Shown here piece after piece: positions 17,594-26,220 of a stretch of 28,964 nt of DNA. Position 1 is the first letter of the stretch. Every line of letters begins with the position of its first letter. This stretch comes from Acidobacteria bacterium 37-71-11 (GTDB taxonomy: Bacteria > Acidobacteriota > Thermoanaerobaculia > Thermoanaerobaculales > Thermoanaerobaculaceae), in NCBI GenBank assembly GCA_002279285.1, contig NCBR01000029.1:1-28964 (forward strand), in the 5' to 3' direction. A model generated the notes under the pieces. That model was given only the letters and a program-made list of their open reading frames with translations. It was not told the DNA's origin and made no database searches. The position numbers were made by a program, and so were the translations under genes.

Positions 17594-18085
17594 CTACCCG
17601 CGGTCGCGTAACTTTGCAAAAAACCTCGCCAGCATCGCGGCCGCCTCCTCGGTCATGAGCCCGGTGCGGACCGCGACCCGGTGGTTGAGGCGCGGGTCCT
17701 CCAGGAGGTTGCCGAGCGACCCCGCGAACCCCGCCTTCGGGTCGGACGCGGCGAAGACCACGCACGCCAGGCGCGCGGCGACAGCGGCGGCGGCGCACAT
17801 CGCGCACGGCTCGAGCGTGACGAACAGCGTGCACCCGTCCAGCCGCCAACTCCCGAGCGCGCTGGCCGCTGCGCGCAGGGTCAGGATCTCCGCGTGCGCG
17901 GTGGGGTCGCCGTCCGCCTCGCGCCGGTTGTGCGCGCGCGCCAGCACCGTTCCATTGGGGTCGGTCACAACCGCCCCCACCGGCACGTCGCCGGCCGCTT
18001 GGGCGGTCGCCGCTTCGACGAGGGCTGCAGCCATCGCGGCGCGGTCCGCATCCGAGAACGCCCAGTCGGGGGTCGGTTCGATCAT
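17594..18085 (-). CDS. tadA: tRNA-adenosine(34) deaminase TadA
   Basis: Protein of 163 residues. Zinc deaminase that turns A34 of tRNA-Arg(ACG) into inosine. The cytidine-deaminase-fold motifs are HAE (H64, E66 in TAHAEIL) and PCAMC (C94, C97), which supply the zinc ligands and catalytic acid. The C terminus GSLGNLLEDPRLNHRVAVRTGLMTEEAAAML matches TadA. I place the start at ATG 18085, which overlaps the stop of the upstream membrane protein as ATGA. The frame stays open to 18388, but that part has no homology. A related nucleoside deaminase is unlikely given the ffs-dnaX context. Confidence 0.94.
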   Translation of the reverse strand: MIEPTPDWAFSDADRAAMAAALVEAATAQAAGDVPVGAVVTDPNGTVLARAHNRREADGDPTAHAEILTLRAAASALGSWRLDGCTLFVTLEPCAMCAAAAVAARLACVVFAASDPKAGFAGSLGNLLEDPRLNHRVAVRTGLMTEEAAAMLARFFAKLRDRG

Positions 18086-19557
18086 CGGCCACCGCCATCG
18101 ATGCGCACCAGAGCCCCGACTCGGCACGGCACGAACCGGAAACGTGCCGCAAGCTCGTCCATCCGGTAGTACGGCCGGTAGGTGTCGGCCAGCATCACCG
18201 GGCCCTGTTCGAGGGCGCGGCCAATCTCCCCGGCGAGGGCCGCTGCCGGGTTTGCCGCGCTCAACGCCACGTCGACCGCAACCGGCCGGATTTCGAGGTC
18301 GCGCCGCCAGCCGCGGGCGACCTGGGCGAGGCGCAGCGGCGCCCCGGGGTTGAAGTCCGCAATGACCGTTGCGCCCAGCGGGGCACACACACCCATAGCG
18401 GCCATGTAGCGCTCCGTGCCGGGGTCAAGCAGCGTCGCGGGTCCCCAGCCGCCGGCTGCGCCCGGTAACCCCTTGAGCGGACAGAGGAAGTAAAAGGCGT
18501 TGTTGCGGAACGGAAGGACCCGCACGCCGAGATCCTGCCACCCCGCGATCGTCAGCGCCGCGGGGACCGCGAGGTAAACGAGCCCCTGGACCGCCACAGC
18601 GGCGCCGCGTGCGATCGCTCCGAGGCGCACCGGCAGCGCCACGAGTGCCCCGACAACCAGGAAAATCGCCATCAGATGGAGGCGGTACGGCGCGTAGGTG
18701 GCGAGGAGCAAGGCGAGTGCGCCCAGGCTCACGCCCCATGCCGCGCCGCCGCGGCCGTCACGCCGCCCTTGCCACAGTGCAGCGATGCCCATGGCCCCGA
18801 ATCCGTAGAGAACGATCGCGGCAAGAACCGCGAGGCCTCGCGGCGCCCGGGCGAACGCAACGAACGCCTCCCAGTGCCAGCGCCACGTCGAGCCGCCGCT
18901 CGCGGCGAACGCCGTGAGGGGGTCGGGCGGCCCCCCGCCGTTGATCGCGAGCCAGACCGGCGCCGAGCCCGCAACTGCGCCAGGCAGCAACCGCCACGCC
19001 CTCCGGCCCCCCGCCTCCCAGGCCAGCGGCACGAGCAGAAAGATCGCCATTGCGTGGCACGCCAGTGCCAGGCCCCACAGCAGGCCCGTGACCCACCACC
19101 GCCACCACCGCATCGAGCTCAAAAGCACCACGCCGCCCCCCAACGCGAGCGCGAGCGCGAGCGCGTACGTCTCGGCCACCGTTGCGGCCCACCACATCGG
19201 CAGGGCCACGAGGAGCAACGCTGCGGCGGTGGCAGCCCGCTCGCGGTCGCCGCCGCGAGCGCGTACCAGCGCGGCGAGCAGTCCGACCGCAAGCGCCCCC
19301 GCAACGGCCGAGAGCCGGTGCGCCGCGACGATTGGGTTGCCCCCGACAAGGTGGAGCCACGCCCACGCCAGAACCGTCCAGCCGGCGTGGTCGCCGGGGT
19401 TGAGGCTGGGGAAATAGCCGGAGATCGCGTACAGCGTCAGCTTGGAGGAGTCCGCCCAGACGAGGCCGCGAGCGCCGGTCGCGACGTACAGCGCGAGCGC
19501 CCCGGCGAACCAGAGCGCCGCCGAACGTACGTCCGCGCGAGTGATGCCGGCAGCCAT
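18082..19557 (-). CDS. DUF2723-like multi-pass membrane protein (putative GT-C glycosyltransferase)
   Basis: Protein of 491 residues with about 9-11 hydrophobic segments between residues 10 and 350 and a soluble C-terminal part. The loop after the first segment (WADSSKLTLYAISGYFPSLNPGDHAGWTVLAW) and the later block PMWWAATVAETYALALAL resemble the DUF2723/protein O-mannosyltransferase-like family, in which an acidic residue in the first loop is catalytic in GT-C enzymes. The substrate is unknown. It would use a lipid-linked sugar at the outer face of the inner membrane. The start is ATG 19557. Its stop overlaps the tadA start. It may work on the same surface glycans as the STT3-like protein, but nothing in the sequence proves it. 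Confidence 0.65.
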   Translation of the reverse strand: MAAGITRADVRSAALWFAGALALYVATGARGLVWADSSKLTLYAISGYFPSLNPGDHAGWTVLAWAWLHLVGGNPIVAAHRLSAVAGALAVGLLAALVRARGGDRERAATAAALLLVALPMWWAATVAETYALALALALGGGVVLLSSMRWWRWWVTGLLWGLALACHAMAIFLLVPLAWEAGGRRAWRLLPGAVAGSAPVWLAINGGGPPDPLTAFAASGGSTWRWHWEAFVAFARAPRGLAVLAAIVLYGFGAMGIAALWQGRRDGRGGAAWGVSLGALALLLATYAPYRLHLMAIFLVVGALVALPVRLGAIARGAAVAVQGLVYLAVPAALTIAGWQDLGVRVLPFRNNAFYFLCPLKGLPGAAGGWGPATLLDPGTERYMAAMGVCAPLGATVIADFNPGAPLRLAQVARGWRRDLEIRPVAVDVALSAANPAAALAGEIGRALEQGPVMLADTYRPYYRMDELAARFRFVPCRVGALVRIDGGGR

Positions 19558-19640
19558 CGTTCAACGAGGATCATAGCCCGACCCGGCCCGCGCGCGGGTG
19601 CAGCGATGCGTCCTTGCGACGCGGTTGCGCCGGCTGGCCG

Positions 19641-20102
19641 CTACTCGATCCGGAACGGGAAGCCGATGCTGCCCTTGCCCAGCGTGCACTCGAGCAGGTA
19701 GACACCGGCCGGCAGCGGCTTGGTGAAGCGGACCTTGAACATCTCCTTCTCGCCCTTCATCGGCCCCACGGTGATCGCGTCGGAGGCGGAAGGTTTCGAC
19801 GAGTCCTGCTGGTAGAAGCCGGCGCCGTGCTTGTAGGCGGTGAGGGCGTACGGCTTGTAGTCGCCGTAGAGGATCAAGTAGTCGCCGGTGCGCACCGTCG
19901 CCGTCGGCTCGCCGTTGAAGTAGTTGAGCGCGAACCCCTCGGACGTGAACTGCGTCTCGACGCTCACGGCGGGAAGTTCAATTACCTTCTCGCCCTGCAC
20001 CATAAAGCCGCCCTTGTGGTCGGGCTTCGGCTCGTGGTTGCACGCAGCGACCGCTGTGCAGAGCGTGGCCAGCGCCACCAGGGTCAGGGGATGAGTGCGC
20101 AT
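19641..20102 (-). CDS. Small lipoprotein of unknown function
   Basis: Protein of 153 residues. The N terminus is a lipoprotein signal: MRTHP, a hydrophobic stretch and the lipobox AVAAC with the lipidated Cys at residue 21. The mature part is rich in beta-prone segments (VIELPAVSVETQFTSEGFALNYF, GDYLILYGDY, KVRFTKPLPAGVYLLEC) and looks like a single beta-sandwich domain. I do not recognise a family. AAGGAG lies 6 nt before the ATG, which supports the start. It stands alone, 97 nt behind the cyclic-di-GMP gene. Position +2 after the Cys is Asn, not Asp, so by the E. coli rule it could go to the outer membrane. Confidence 0.8.
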   Translation of the reverse strand: MRTHPLTLVALATLCTAVAACNHEPKPDHKGGFMVQGEKVIELPAVSVETQFTSEGFALNYFNGEPTATVRTGDYLILYGDYKPYALTAYKHGAGFYQQDSSKPSASDAITVGPMKGEKEMFKVRFTKPLPAGVYLLECTLGKGSIGFPFRIE

Positions 20103-20199
20103 GATCGGCTCCTTCGGCCGCGAAGAGAAACTTTCGGCCCCGTACAGCGAAGTATACCAAGCGCGCCGGCCCGCCGGCCGCGCCGCCCGCGGCTGGGGC

Positions 20200-22302
20200 T
20201 TACCAGATCGGAGCTTGCAGGAGCATCGCCTGCGTGGCCGCGCGGTCCACCGGCCGCGAGAACCAGAACCCCTGCGCGTGCGAGCACCCGATCTCGCGCA
20301 GCCTTTCGAGCTGCACCGCGGTCTCTACCCCCTCGGCGACCACGCTGATGTTCAGCATGTTGGCGAGCGTCACGATCGTCTTCACGATCGCCGAGGCGTC
20401 CCCTTTCGTGTCCATCCCGGAGATGAACGAGCGGTCGATCTTGAGCGTGTCGTACGAGAAGCGCTGCAGGTACGAGAGCGACGAGTACCCCGTGCCGAAG
20501 TCATCCACCGAGAACTGCACGCCCAGCCTGTGGAACTGCGCCAGTTTCCCGAGCGCGACCTCGCCGTGGTCCATGATCACGTTTTCGGTGATCTCCAGCC
20601 GCAAGGAGGTCGGCGGCAGGCCCGTCTTCTCGAGGATCGCCACCACCCGGTCGTACATGTCCGGCTGCATCACCACCTTGCCGGACACGTTCACGCTGAC
20701 GTAGAGCGGCGGGTCGGCGGGAACGAGTTCCTGCCACTCGCGGGCGTGGAGGCAGGACTGCTCCAGCACCCACCAGCCGATCGGCACGATGAGCCCGGTC
20801 TCCTCGGCCACGGCGATGAAGCGCGTGGGGCTCACCAGCCCGCGCTCGGGGTGGCGCCAACGCACCAGCCCCTCGAACCCGACGATCCGCTTGTCCACCA
20901 GCGAGACGATCGGCTGGTAGTGCATCACGAACTGGTTCTTCTCCACCGCCTGGCGCAGCTCGGTCTCGAGCTTGAGCAGCGCCACCACGCTGCGGTGCAT
21001 CGTCTGGTCGAACACCTGGTAACAGCCGCGTCCGGCCGCCTTGGCGCGGTACATCGCGGTGTCCGCGTCGCGCAGGATCTCCTCCGGCGTCCTGTACCCC
21101 GGATTGGAGAGCGCCACGCCGATGCTCGCCGAGGTGAACACCTCCCGGCCGCCGATCACGAGCTTCTCGCGGATCAGGTCCTGGATGCGCTCGGCAACGT
21201 GCGTGGCGTCGCCAGGTCCGTGGATGTCGTTGAGCAAGATCGCGAACTCGTCGCCCCCGAGCCGGGCCACGGTGTCCCCCGGCCGCAGGAACTGGGTGAG
21301 GCGGCGGGCAAGCTCGACCAGCAGCTCGTCGCCGACGCTGTGTCCGAGCGAGTCGTTGATGTTCTTGAAGCGGTCGAGGTCGATGAACAGCAACGCCACG
21401 ATCGACGACTTCCGCCGCCGCGACTGTTCCATCGCGAGGCCGAGGTGGTCGAGGAAGAGCGTGCGGTTGGGGAGCTGCGTCAGGGCGTCGAACAGGGCGT
21501 CGTGGAGGAGCTGTTCCTCGGCGCGCTTGCGCGCCGTGATATCGGTGAGCGAGCCCGCCATCCGCGTGGACTTGCCGGCGGCGTCGCGCACCGCCAGGCC
21601 GCGCGCGAGCATCCAGATCGCCGCCTTGTTCTTCCCGATGATGCGGTGCTCGTGCTCGAAGTGCGGCTCGGTGCCCGCGAGGTGAGCGTCGAGCGCCTTG
21701 CGCAGCCCCGAGCCGTCGTCGGCGTGCACGCGCGAGAACCACTCCTCAATCGAGTTCCCGATCTCGTCCGCGCGGAACCCGAGCATCGTCTTCCAGCGCG
21801 GCGAGAAGTACGCGCTGCCGGTCGTCAGGTTCCAGTCCCAAATCCCGTCGTTGGCGCCGTTGACCGCAAGGGCGTAGCGTTCCTCGCTCTCCCACATCGC
21901 ACGCTCGACGAGCATGCGGGAGATCGCGTACCGGATCGAGCGCAGCAGCAGCTCGTTGTCCACCTGACGCTTGACGAGGTAGTCCTGCGCTCCCTCGCGC
22001 ACCGCCGAGAGCGCGGTCTCCTCGTCGTCCAGGTTGGTGAGGATCACGATCGGCACATGCGGCGCCACCTTCCGCGCCTTCTCGAACGAGACGAGGCCGC
22101 TCGAGTCCGGCAGCGAGAAGTCGAGCAGCACGACGTCCACGGGGTCCGAGGCGAGGCGCGCCAGGCCGTCCGCCAACCGGGAGACGTGATGCACGTGCAG
22201 CACCTCCCGGCGCGACTGAGCCAGCATCACCTGGATCAGTTCGGCCTCCTCGGGGCTGTCCTCGATCAGGAGCACGTTCAGGGGCTTGGTCACGCCGTCC
22301 AT
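20200..22302 (-). CDS. REC-PAS-GGDEF-EAL cyclic-di-GMP response regulator
   Basis: Protein of 700 residues with four domains. The receiver (about 5-125) has phospho-acceptor D61 in VVLLDFSLPDSSG and K111. The PAS/PAC sensor (about 135-260) ends in SLTDITARKRAEEQ. The diguanylate cyclase (about 270-430) has an intact GGDEF (349-353) and an inhibitory RxxD site (RPGD, 340-343) five residues before it. The EAL phosphodiesterase domain (about 445-695) has EGL in place of EAL, with NVSG, EITEN, DDFGTGYSSLSYL, KIDRSF and EGVET. Key residues of both enzyme domains are present, so it may make and break cyclic di-GMP. The start is ATG 22302, 4 nt behind the kinase gene; longer starts lack homology. 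The kinase is its likely partner. Confidence 0.94.
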   Translation of the reverse strand: MDGVTKPLNVLLIEDSPEEAELIQVMLAQSRREVLHVHHVSRLADGLARLASDPVDVVLLDFSLPDSSGLVSFEKARKVAPHVPIVILTNLDDEETALSAVREGAQDYLVKRQVDNELLLRSIRYAISRMLVERAMWESEERYALAVNGANDGIWDWNLTTGSAYFSPRWKTMLGFRADEIGNSIEEWFSRVHADDGSGLRKALDAHLAGTEPHFEHEHRIIGKNKAAIWMLARGLAVRDAAGKSTRMAGSLTDITARKRAEEQLLHDALFDALTQLPNRTLFLDHLGLAMEQSRRRKSSIVALLFIDLDRFKNINDSLGHSVGDELLVELARRLTQFLRPGDTVARLGGDEFAILLNDIHGPGDATHVAERIQDLIREKLVIGGREVFTSASIGVALSNPGYRTPEEILRDADTAMYRAKAAGRGCYQVFDQTMHRSVVALLKLETELRQAVEKNQFVMHYQPIVSLVDKRIVGFEGLVRWRHPERGLVSPTRFIAVAEETGLIVPIGWWVLEQSCLHAREWQELVPADPPLYVSVNVSGKVVMQPDMYDRVVAILEKTGLPPTSLRLEITENVIMDHGEVALGKLAQFHRLGVQFSVDDFGTGYSSLSYLQRFSYDTLKIDRSFISGMDTKGDASAIVKTIVTLANMLNISVVAEGVETAVQLERLREIGCSHAQGFWFSRPVDRAATQAMLLQAPIW

Positions 22303-22306
22303 CCCT

Positions 22307-23815
22307 TCAACCCTTCGTCTCCGGGGCCACCCCGCCGGACACCGGTTTGAGGACTCTCGGAATCGTGAAACAGAACGTCGAGCCGCGCCCAACCTCCGAA
22401 ACGGCCCAGATCCTACCGCCGTGCCGCTCGACGATCCGCTTGCAGATCGCCAGGCCGATCCCGGTGCCGGGGTACTCGGCGGCGGTGTGCAGCCGCTGGA
22501 ACATCCCGAAGACGCGTTCGAGGTGTTCCGGAGAGATCCCGATCCCGTTGTCGGCCACCGCGAACGTGACGCGGTCGGCGTCCTCGACGGCGTAGATGCG
22601 CACGGCCGGCCGTTCCCGGCGGAACTTCAGCGCGTTGCCGATCAGGTTCTGGAAGAGCTGCACCATCTGGGCGCCGTCCACGGCCAGCACCGGCAGCAGG
22701 TCCCAGCTGACCTGCGCCCCGGTCTCGTCGATCGCGGCCTTCAGGTTCGCGATCGCTTGCTGCACGACCTCGGCGAGGTCCACCGACTGGAACGGACGCC
22801 CCTGCGTGTCCACCCGGGAGTATGCGAGGACGTCGTTGATCATCACCTGCATCCGGTCCGCGCACTGGACCATGTTCGTGACGTACCGCTTGCTGTCGCC
22901 GCCCGCTGCGCTCGCGCCGTTGGAGGCGAGCAGGCGCGCGTACCGGCTGATGAGCTGCAGCGGCTCCTGCAGGTCGTGCGAGATCACGTACGCGAACTGC
23001 TGCAGGTCCACGTTCGAGCGCCCCAGCGCCGCCGCCCGCTCGGAGAGTTCGCGCTCGGCCTTGCGGTGCCCGGTGATGTCCTCCACCGCCCCCTCGAAGC
23101 GCACCAGCCCCTGGGCGGGGTCCACCACCGGCCAGAGCGCCATCCGCACCCAGGCCAGGCCGCCGTCGGGGCGGCGCACGCCGGCTTCGAGGTCGCGCAA
23201 CGTCCGGCCGCGGCTAAGGCTCGCCAGGACCTGCGCCTGCAGCGCCGCGTCCGAGAGGAACTCGGCGATGTTGCGGCCGATGAGCGCCTCTTCGCTCTCG
23301 ACGCCGAGGAGGTTTGCAAGGGCGTGGTTTGCGGCGGTCAGCCGTCCGTCGGCGACGGCGGAGAACGTGCCGAGCGCCAGTTCCTCGGTCAAGCGCTGGA
23401 ACAGGGCCAGCCCTTCGCGCGAGGCGCGCTGCTCGGCGGTGCGCTCGATGACCCGCCGCACCGCCGCGGGCAGCTCGACGTAGCCGGCGCTGCCCTTGAC
23501 CACGTACGCCGACAGACCGTGGCGGAGCCCGTGCGCCGCGACGGACTCGCTTCCCTCCGAGGCGAAGAACACCACGGGGCAGTCGGGGGCGAGGCTCTTG
23601 ACCGTCTCCAGGACCTGCAGCCCGTCGCCCCACTCCAGGCGGTACTCGGTGACCACCGCCGCGAACCCCCCGACCGGGAGGCGGTCGGCCAGCACCATCC
23701 CGTCGGCGACCTCCTCCACCTCGACGTCCGGCAACTCGCGCCGCAGCACGAGCGCAGCAAGGGCGCGGTCATCGCTGTTGCTGTCGACGAGCAGGACGCG
23801 GGGGCGGGCGTTCAT
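22307..23815 (-). CDS. Sensor histidine kinase with degenerate N-terminal receiver and PAS
   Basis: Protein of 502 residues. Residues 5-125 are a receiver-like domain, but the phospho-acceptor position holds E57 (VVTEYRLEWGDG) and the first acidic pair is D-S (VDSNSDD); K108 is kept. A PAS/PAC domain covers about 135-255 (EGAVEDITGHRKAE). HisKA follows, with the phosphorylated H280 in YVISHDLQEPL, the form common in bacteriophytochrome-type kinases. The HATPase domain has an N box NLIGNALKFR, G1 DNGIGISPEHLERVFGMF and G2 GTGIGLAICKRI. No membrane segments are seen, so it is cytoplasmic. The start is ATG 23815; a frame to 23974 adds non-homologous residues. The coupled next gene encodes the GGDEF-EAL regulator. 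Confidence 0.93.
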   Translation of the reverse strand: MNARPRVLLVDSNSDDRALAALVLRRELPDVEVEEVADGMVLADRLPVGGFAAVVTEYRLEWGDGLQVLETVKSLAPDCPVVFFASEGSESVAAHGLRHGLSAYVVKGSAGYVELPAAVRRVIERTAEQRASREGLALFQRLTEELALGTFSAVADGRLTAANHALANLLGVESEEALIGRNIAEFLSDAALQAQVLASLSRGRTLRDLEAGVRRPDGGLAWVRMALWPVVDPAQGLVRFEGAVEDITGHRKAERELSERAAALGRSNVDLQQFAYVISHDLQEPLQLISRYARLLASNGASAAGGDSKRYVTNMVQCADRMQVMINDVLAYSRVDTQGRPFQSVDLAEVVQQAIANLKAAIDETGAQVSWDLLPVLAVDGAQMVQLFQNLIGNALKFRRERPAVRIYAVEDADRVTFAVADNGIGISPEHLERVFGMFQRLHTAAEYPGTGIGLAICKRIVERHGGRIWAVSEVGRGSTFCFTIPRVLKPVSGGVAPETKG

Positions 23816-23940
23816 CGCAGGCTGGGTCGACTCGAAGAACACCAAAGACAGGACACAATGACATGTCCGCGGATGGTCCCCCACCGCTCTGGAGCGCCGC
23901 CGCGCTGACCCATGTCTCTCCAACCCCTCCTGAAGCCGGC

Positions 23941-25194
23941 TCAGTCTATCACGGGGCCCGGGTCCGTCGAGCACGCCATCACGACCGCGGCGAACACCTT
24001 GGCGTCGGCGATCAGGTTGTCGAGGAGGCAGTACTCATCTGGCTGGTGCGCGCTGTCGTCGAGCTTCGAGTAGACCACCGCCGGCAGTCCGATGCGCCGG
24101 AAGATGGCGGCCACGGTCCCGCCGCCGATCCCCTGCGGCCGCGCGGTGACCCCGTGCACCTCGCGGACCGCCTGGACGACGAGCCGGACCACCTCCGCGT
24201 CAGGGCTGGTCGCCGGGGCCGCCTCGGCGCGCTGCACGTCCTCGAGCGCAACCGTCACCCCGTGCGCCGCCTCGACCTCGGAGGCCAGGCGGCGGACCTC
24301 GGCTTCCACCTCCGCGAGCGGCACCCCGGGAAGCACGCGAGAGTCGAGGTAGAACACGTCCTCACCCGGGATCGTGTTGATGTTGGGGACGTTCGGCTCC
24401 TTCTTCGTGGGCTCGAAGGTGGAGACCGGGGGGTCGAACAGAGGGTCGGCTTGAGGAAACGTTTGCGCCAGGGACCCGAGGCGGGTCACGAGGTCCGCCG
24501 CGGCGCGGAACGCGTTGACGCCCTGCGCCGGCGTCGAGGCGTGGCACTGCCGGCCGACGGTCCGCACCTTGAGCCACCAGATCGACTTCTCCGCGACCTC
24601 GACGAGCGAGCCCTCGGAGTTGCCGGCGTCCGGGACCAGGAACATGTCGTGCGGCCCGAATAACCCGCGGTGGTGCGCGGCCAGGTATTCGGCGCCGTAC
24701 TCCGAGCCGTTCTCCTCGTCGGCGCAGAACAAGAGCGCCAGATCCACCGGCGGGCGGACGCCGCCCTCCAGCAGGGCGCGCGCCACCAGCAGGCTCGCGA
24801 CGACCGCCTGTTGGTTGTCCTCGACGCCGCGCCCGACGAGCTTACCGCCCTCGACGCGGAGCACGTACGGGTCGCCGGTCCACAGGCCCGCCTCGCCGGG
24901 GGGCACGACGTCGAGGTGCGACATGATCCACACCGTCCGTGCCGAGACCTCGCCCCGGATGCGGGCGACGAGGTTCGGCCGCACCCCGCCCTTGGCCGAA
25001 GGGTCGGGGGCGTCGAGGCGCGTCACCTCGTCGAACCCGAGCTTGGCGAGCTCGGCCTGCAGCCAGAGCGCCTTGTCGAGCTCGCCCTCGCCGCCGCTGG
25101 CGGGCGACACGGCGGGGATCGCCGTCAGGCCGCGCTGCAGTTCGACCGCCCACGCCCGGTACCCCTCGATCCTGGTCAAGAACTCTTGGTTCAT
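23941..25194 (-). CDS. M20 family metallopeptidase (ArgE/DapE-like)
   Basis: Protein of 417 residues. Dinuclear zinc hydrolase of the M20 clan. Metal and catalytic residues are in place: SHLDVVPPG (His ligand and Asp), GRGVEDNQQ (bridging Asp), CADEENGSEYG (catalytic Glu and Glu ligand), VPDAG (Asp ligand) and the late His in DDSAHQPDEY. The lid/dimerisation domain is about residues 190-310. The family includes acetylornithine and succinyl-diaminopimelate deacylases and dipeptidases; the substrate here cannot be fixed by eye, and no arg or dap genes are near. The start is ATG 25194 with GGGAGG 6 nt upstream. No signal peptide, so cytoplasmic. Confidence 0.92.
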   Translation of the reverse strand: MNQEFLTRIEGYRAWAVELQRGLTAIPAVSPASGGEGELDKALWLQAELAKLGFDEVTRLDAPDPSAKGGVRPNLVARIRGEVSARTVWIMSHLDVVPPGEAGLWTGDPYVLRVEGGKLVGRGVEDNQQAVVASLLVARALLEGGVRPPVDLALLFCADEENGSEYGAEYLAAHHRGLFGPHDMFLVPDAGNSEGSLVEVAEKSIWWLKVRTVGRQCHASTPAQGVNAFRAAADLVTRLGSLAQTFPQADPLFDPPVSTFEPTKKEPNVPNINTIPGEDVFYLDSRVLPGVPLAEVEAEVRRLASEVEAAHGVTVALEDVQRAEAAPATSPDAEVVRLVVQAVREVHGVTARPQGIGGGTVAAIFRRIGLPAVVYSKLDDSAHQPDEYCLLDNLIADAKVFAAVVMACSTDPGPVID

Positions 25195-25319
25195 GTGACG
25201 CCTCCCGAGTCCGGTGAACCCGCCGTGGGGCGTACCGGTTCGATCATTGTGAGCAGCGGCGGCGTTTTGAGCCGACCTCGATCATGACTGTGCGATCCGC
25301 GGCGCCCGGGCAAACCCCG

Positions 25320-26220
25320 TCAGCGGCCCGCGGCGGGTTGCCAGCAGAAGTCGATGGCCGTGGCGTTGGCGGCGGCGCCGGAGGGCGCCAGGCCGTAGAA
25401 CTCCTCGATCGTGCGCAGGACGTTGTAGTGCGTGATGCGCTGCTCGTACCGGCCGGGCCGCACCATCGGCCCGACGAAGAACGTCGGGATGCGCTGGCCC
25501 TCGTGCCCGTTGTCCTCGTCGAACGTGAAGACAAGCAGGCTGTTGTGGGCCGCCGCCCAGCGCACGTACCCGTCGAGTTGCGCCTTGAGCCAGGCGTCGC
25601 CTTGCGCGATCGTCCCGTCGTGCATGTCGTGCTGCAAGTTGGGAATCACGAACGCCACCGTCGGCAAACGGTCGAGGTCGGTCGGCCAGGCCGTGAAGGG
25701 CAGGTTGCACGTGGCGGGGATCGCGTTGGCCGGAGCGCCTTGCCAGTTCACCCAGGGGTTGTGCTTGCGGGCGTAGTCGCCCGCCTTCTTGCCGCGAAAT
25801 CCGGCCCCCGGAAGGCCCTCCGAGTAGCCCCGAAAGCTGAGCCCGGCGGCGATCAGCTCGGCGCCGAGGTTCGGCGCGGAGAACGGCAGCACCTTGGGGA
25901 CGCCGTCACCCTTGACGCCGAGGTTGGAGCCGGCGAACAGCATGATGTAGTTCGGCTGGCTGGGGTGGAGCAGGGCGTATGACTGGGCGAACAGCGCGAT
26001 GGACGATGGCGTACGACTGGGCAAAGAGCGCGCCGCGACCTGCGAGCTCGTTGATGTACGGCGCCTCCCGGTTGCCGATGACGCTCGAGAAGCTTTTGTT
26101 CTCCTCGACCACCACGATGACGTGATCGGGCCGGGGCAGCGCGCCGGCGGCGGCCGCCGCGGCCACGCCGCAGCCGACGATGGACGCCAGGACCACGCAC
26201 GTTGCAGCGCGCGATCTCAT
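25320..26220 (-). pseudogene. Secreted phosphoesterase (acid phosphatase/phospholipase C-like), frameshifted
   Basis: The gene is split over two frames. The 5' part (start ATG 26220, behind GGAGGG) gives a signal peptide followed by PDHVIVVVEENKSFSSVIGN, EAPYINELAGRGALFAQSYA, the metal-site start of the phosphoesterase family (PF04185). The 3' part, in another frame, continues ALFAQSYALLHPSQPNYIMLFAGSN and runs through HNPWVNWQ, VIPNLQHDMHDG, FTFDEDNGHEGQRIPTFFVGP to the stop at 25320. The break is a 34-bp imperfect tandem duplication at 25964-26031. With one copy removed, a protein of about 288 residues would result. The start overlaps the stop of the 5'-nucleotidase gene (ATGA). Either a recent pseudogene or a sequence/assembly error. 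Confidence 0.85.
25964..26031 (-). repeat. 34-bp imperfect tandem duplication breaking the phosphoesterase
   Basis: Copy one is 25998-26031 and copy two 25964-25997. They match at 27 of 34 positions. Both encode a version of ALFAQSYA, so two alternative forms of the same codons stand side by side. As 34 is not a multiple of three, the frame is shifted. Confidence 0.85.

Noticed and set aside
20161..20184. Hairpin behind the GGDEF-EAL gene as a terminator
   Set aside because: The region is made of overlapping GCCGGC palindromes with one mismatch and no T-run; too weak to call.
20095..22350. 751-codon plus-strand open frame opposite the GGDEF-EAL gene
   Set aside because: Low-complexity, charged translation with no recognisable domain; the minus strand encodes four well-defined domains.
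22286..23908. 540-codon plus-strand open frame opposite the sensor kinase
   Set aside because: Shadow of the kinase reading frame, with no motifs.
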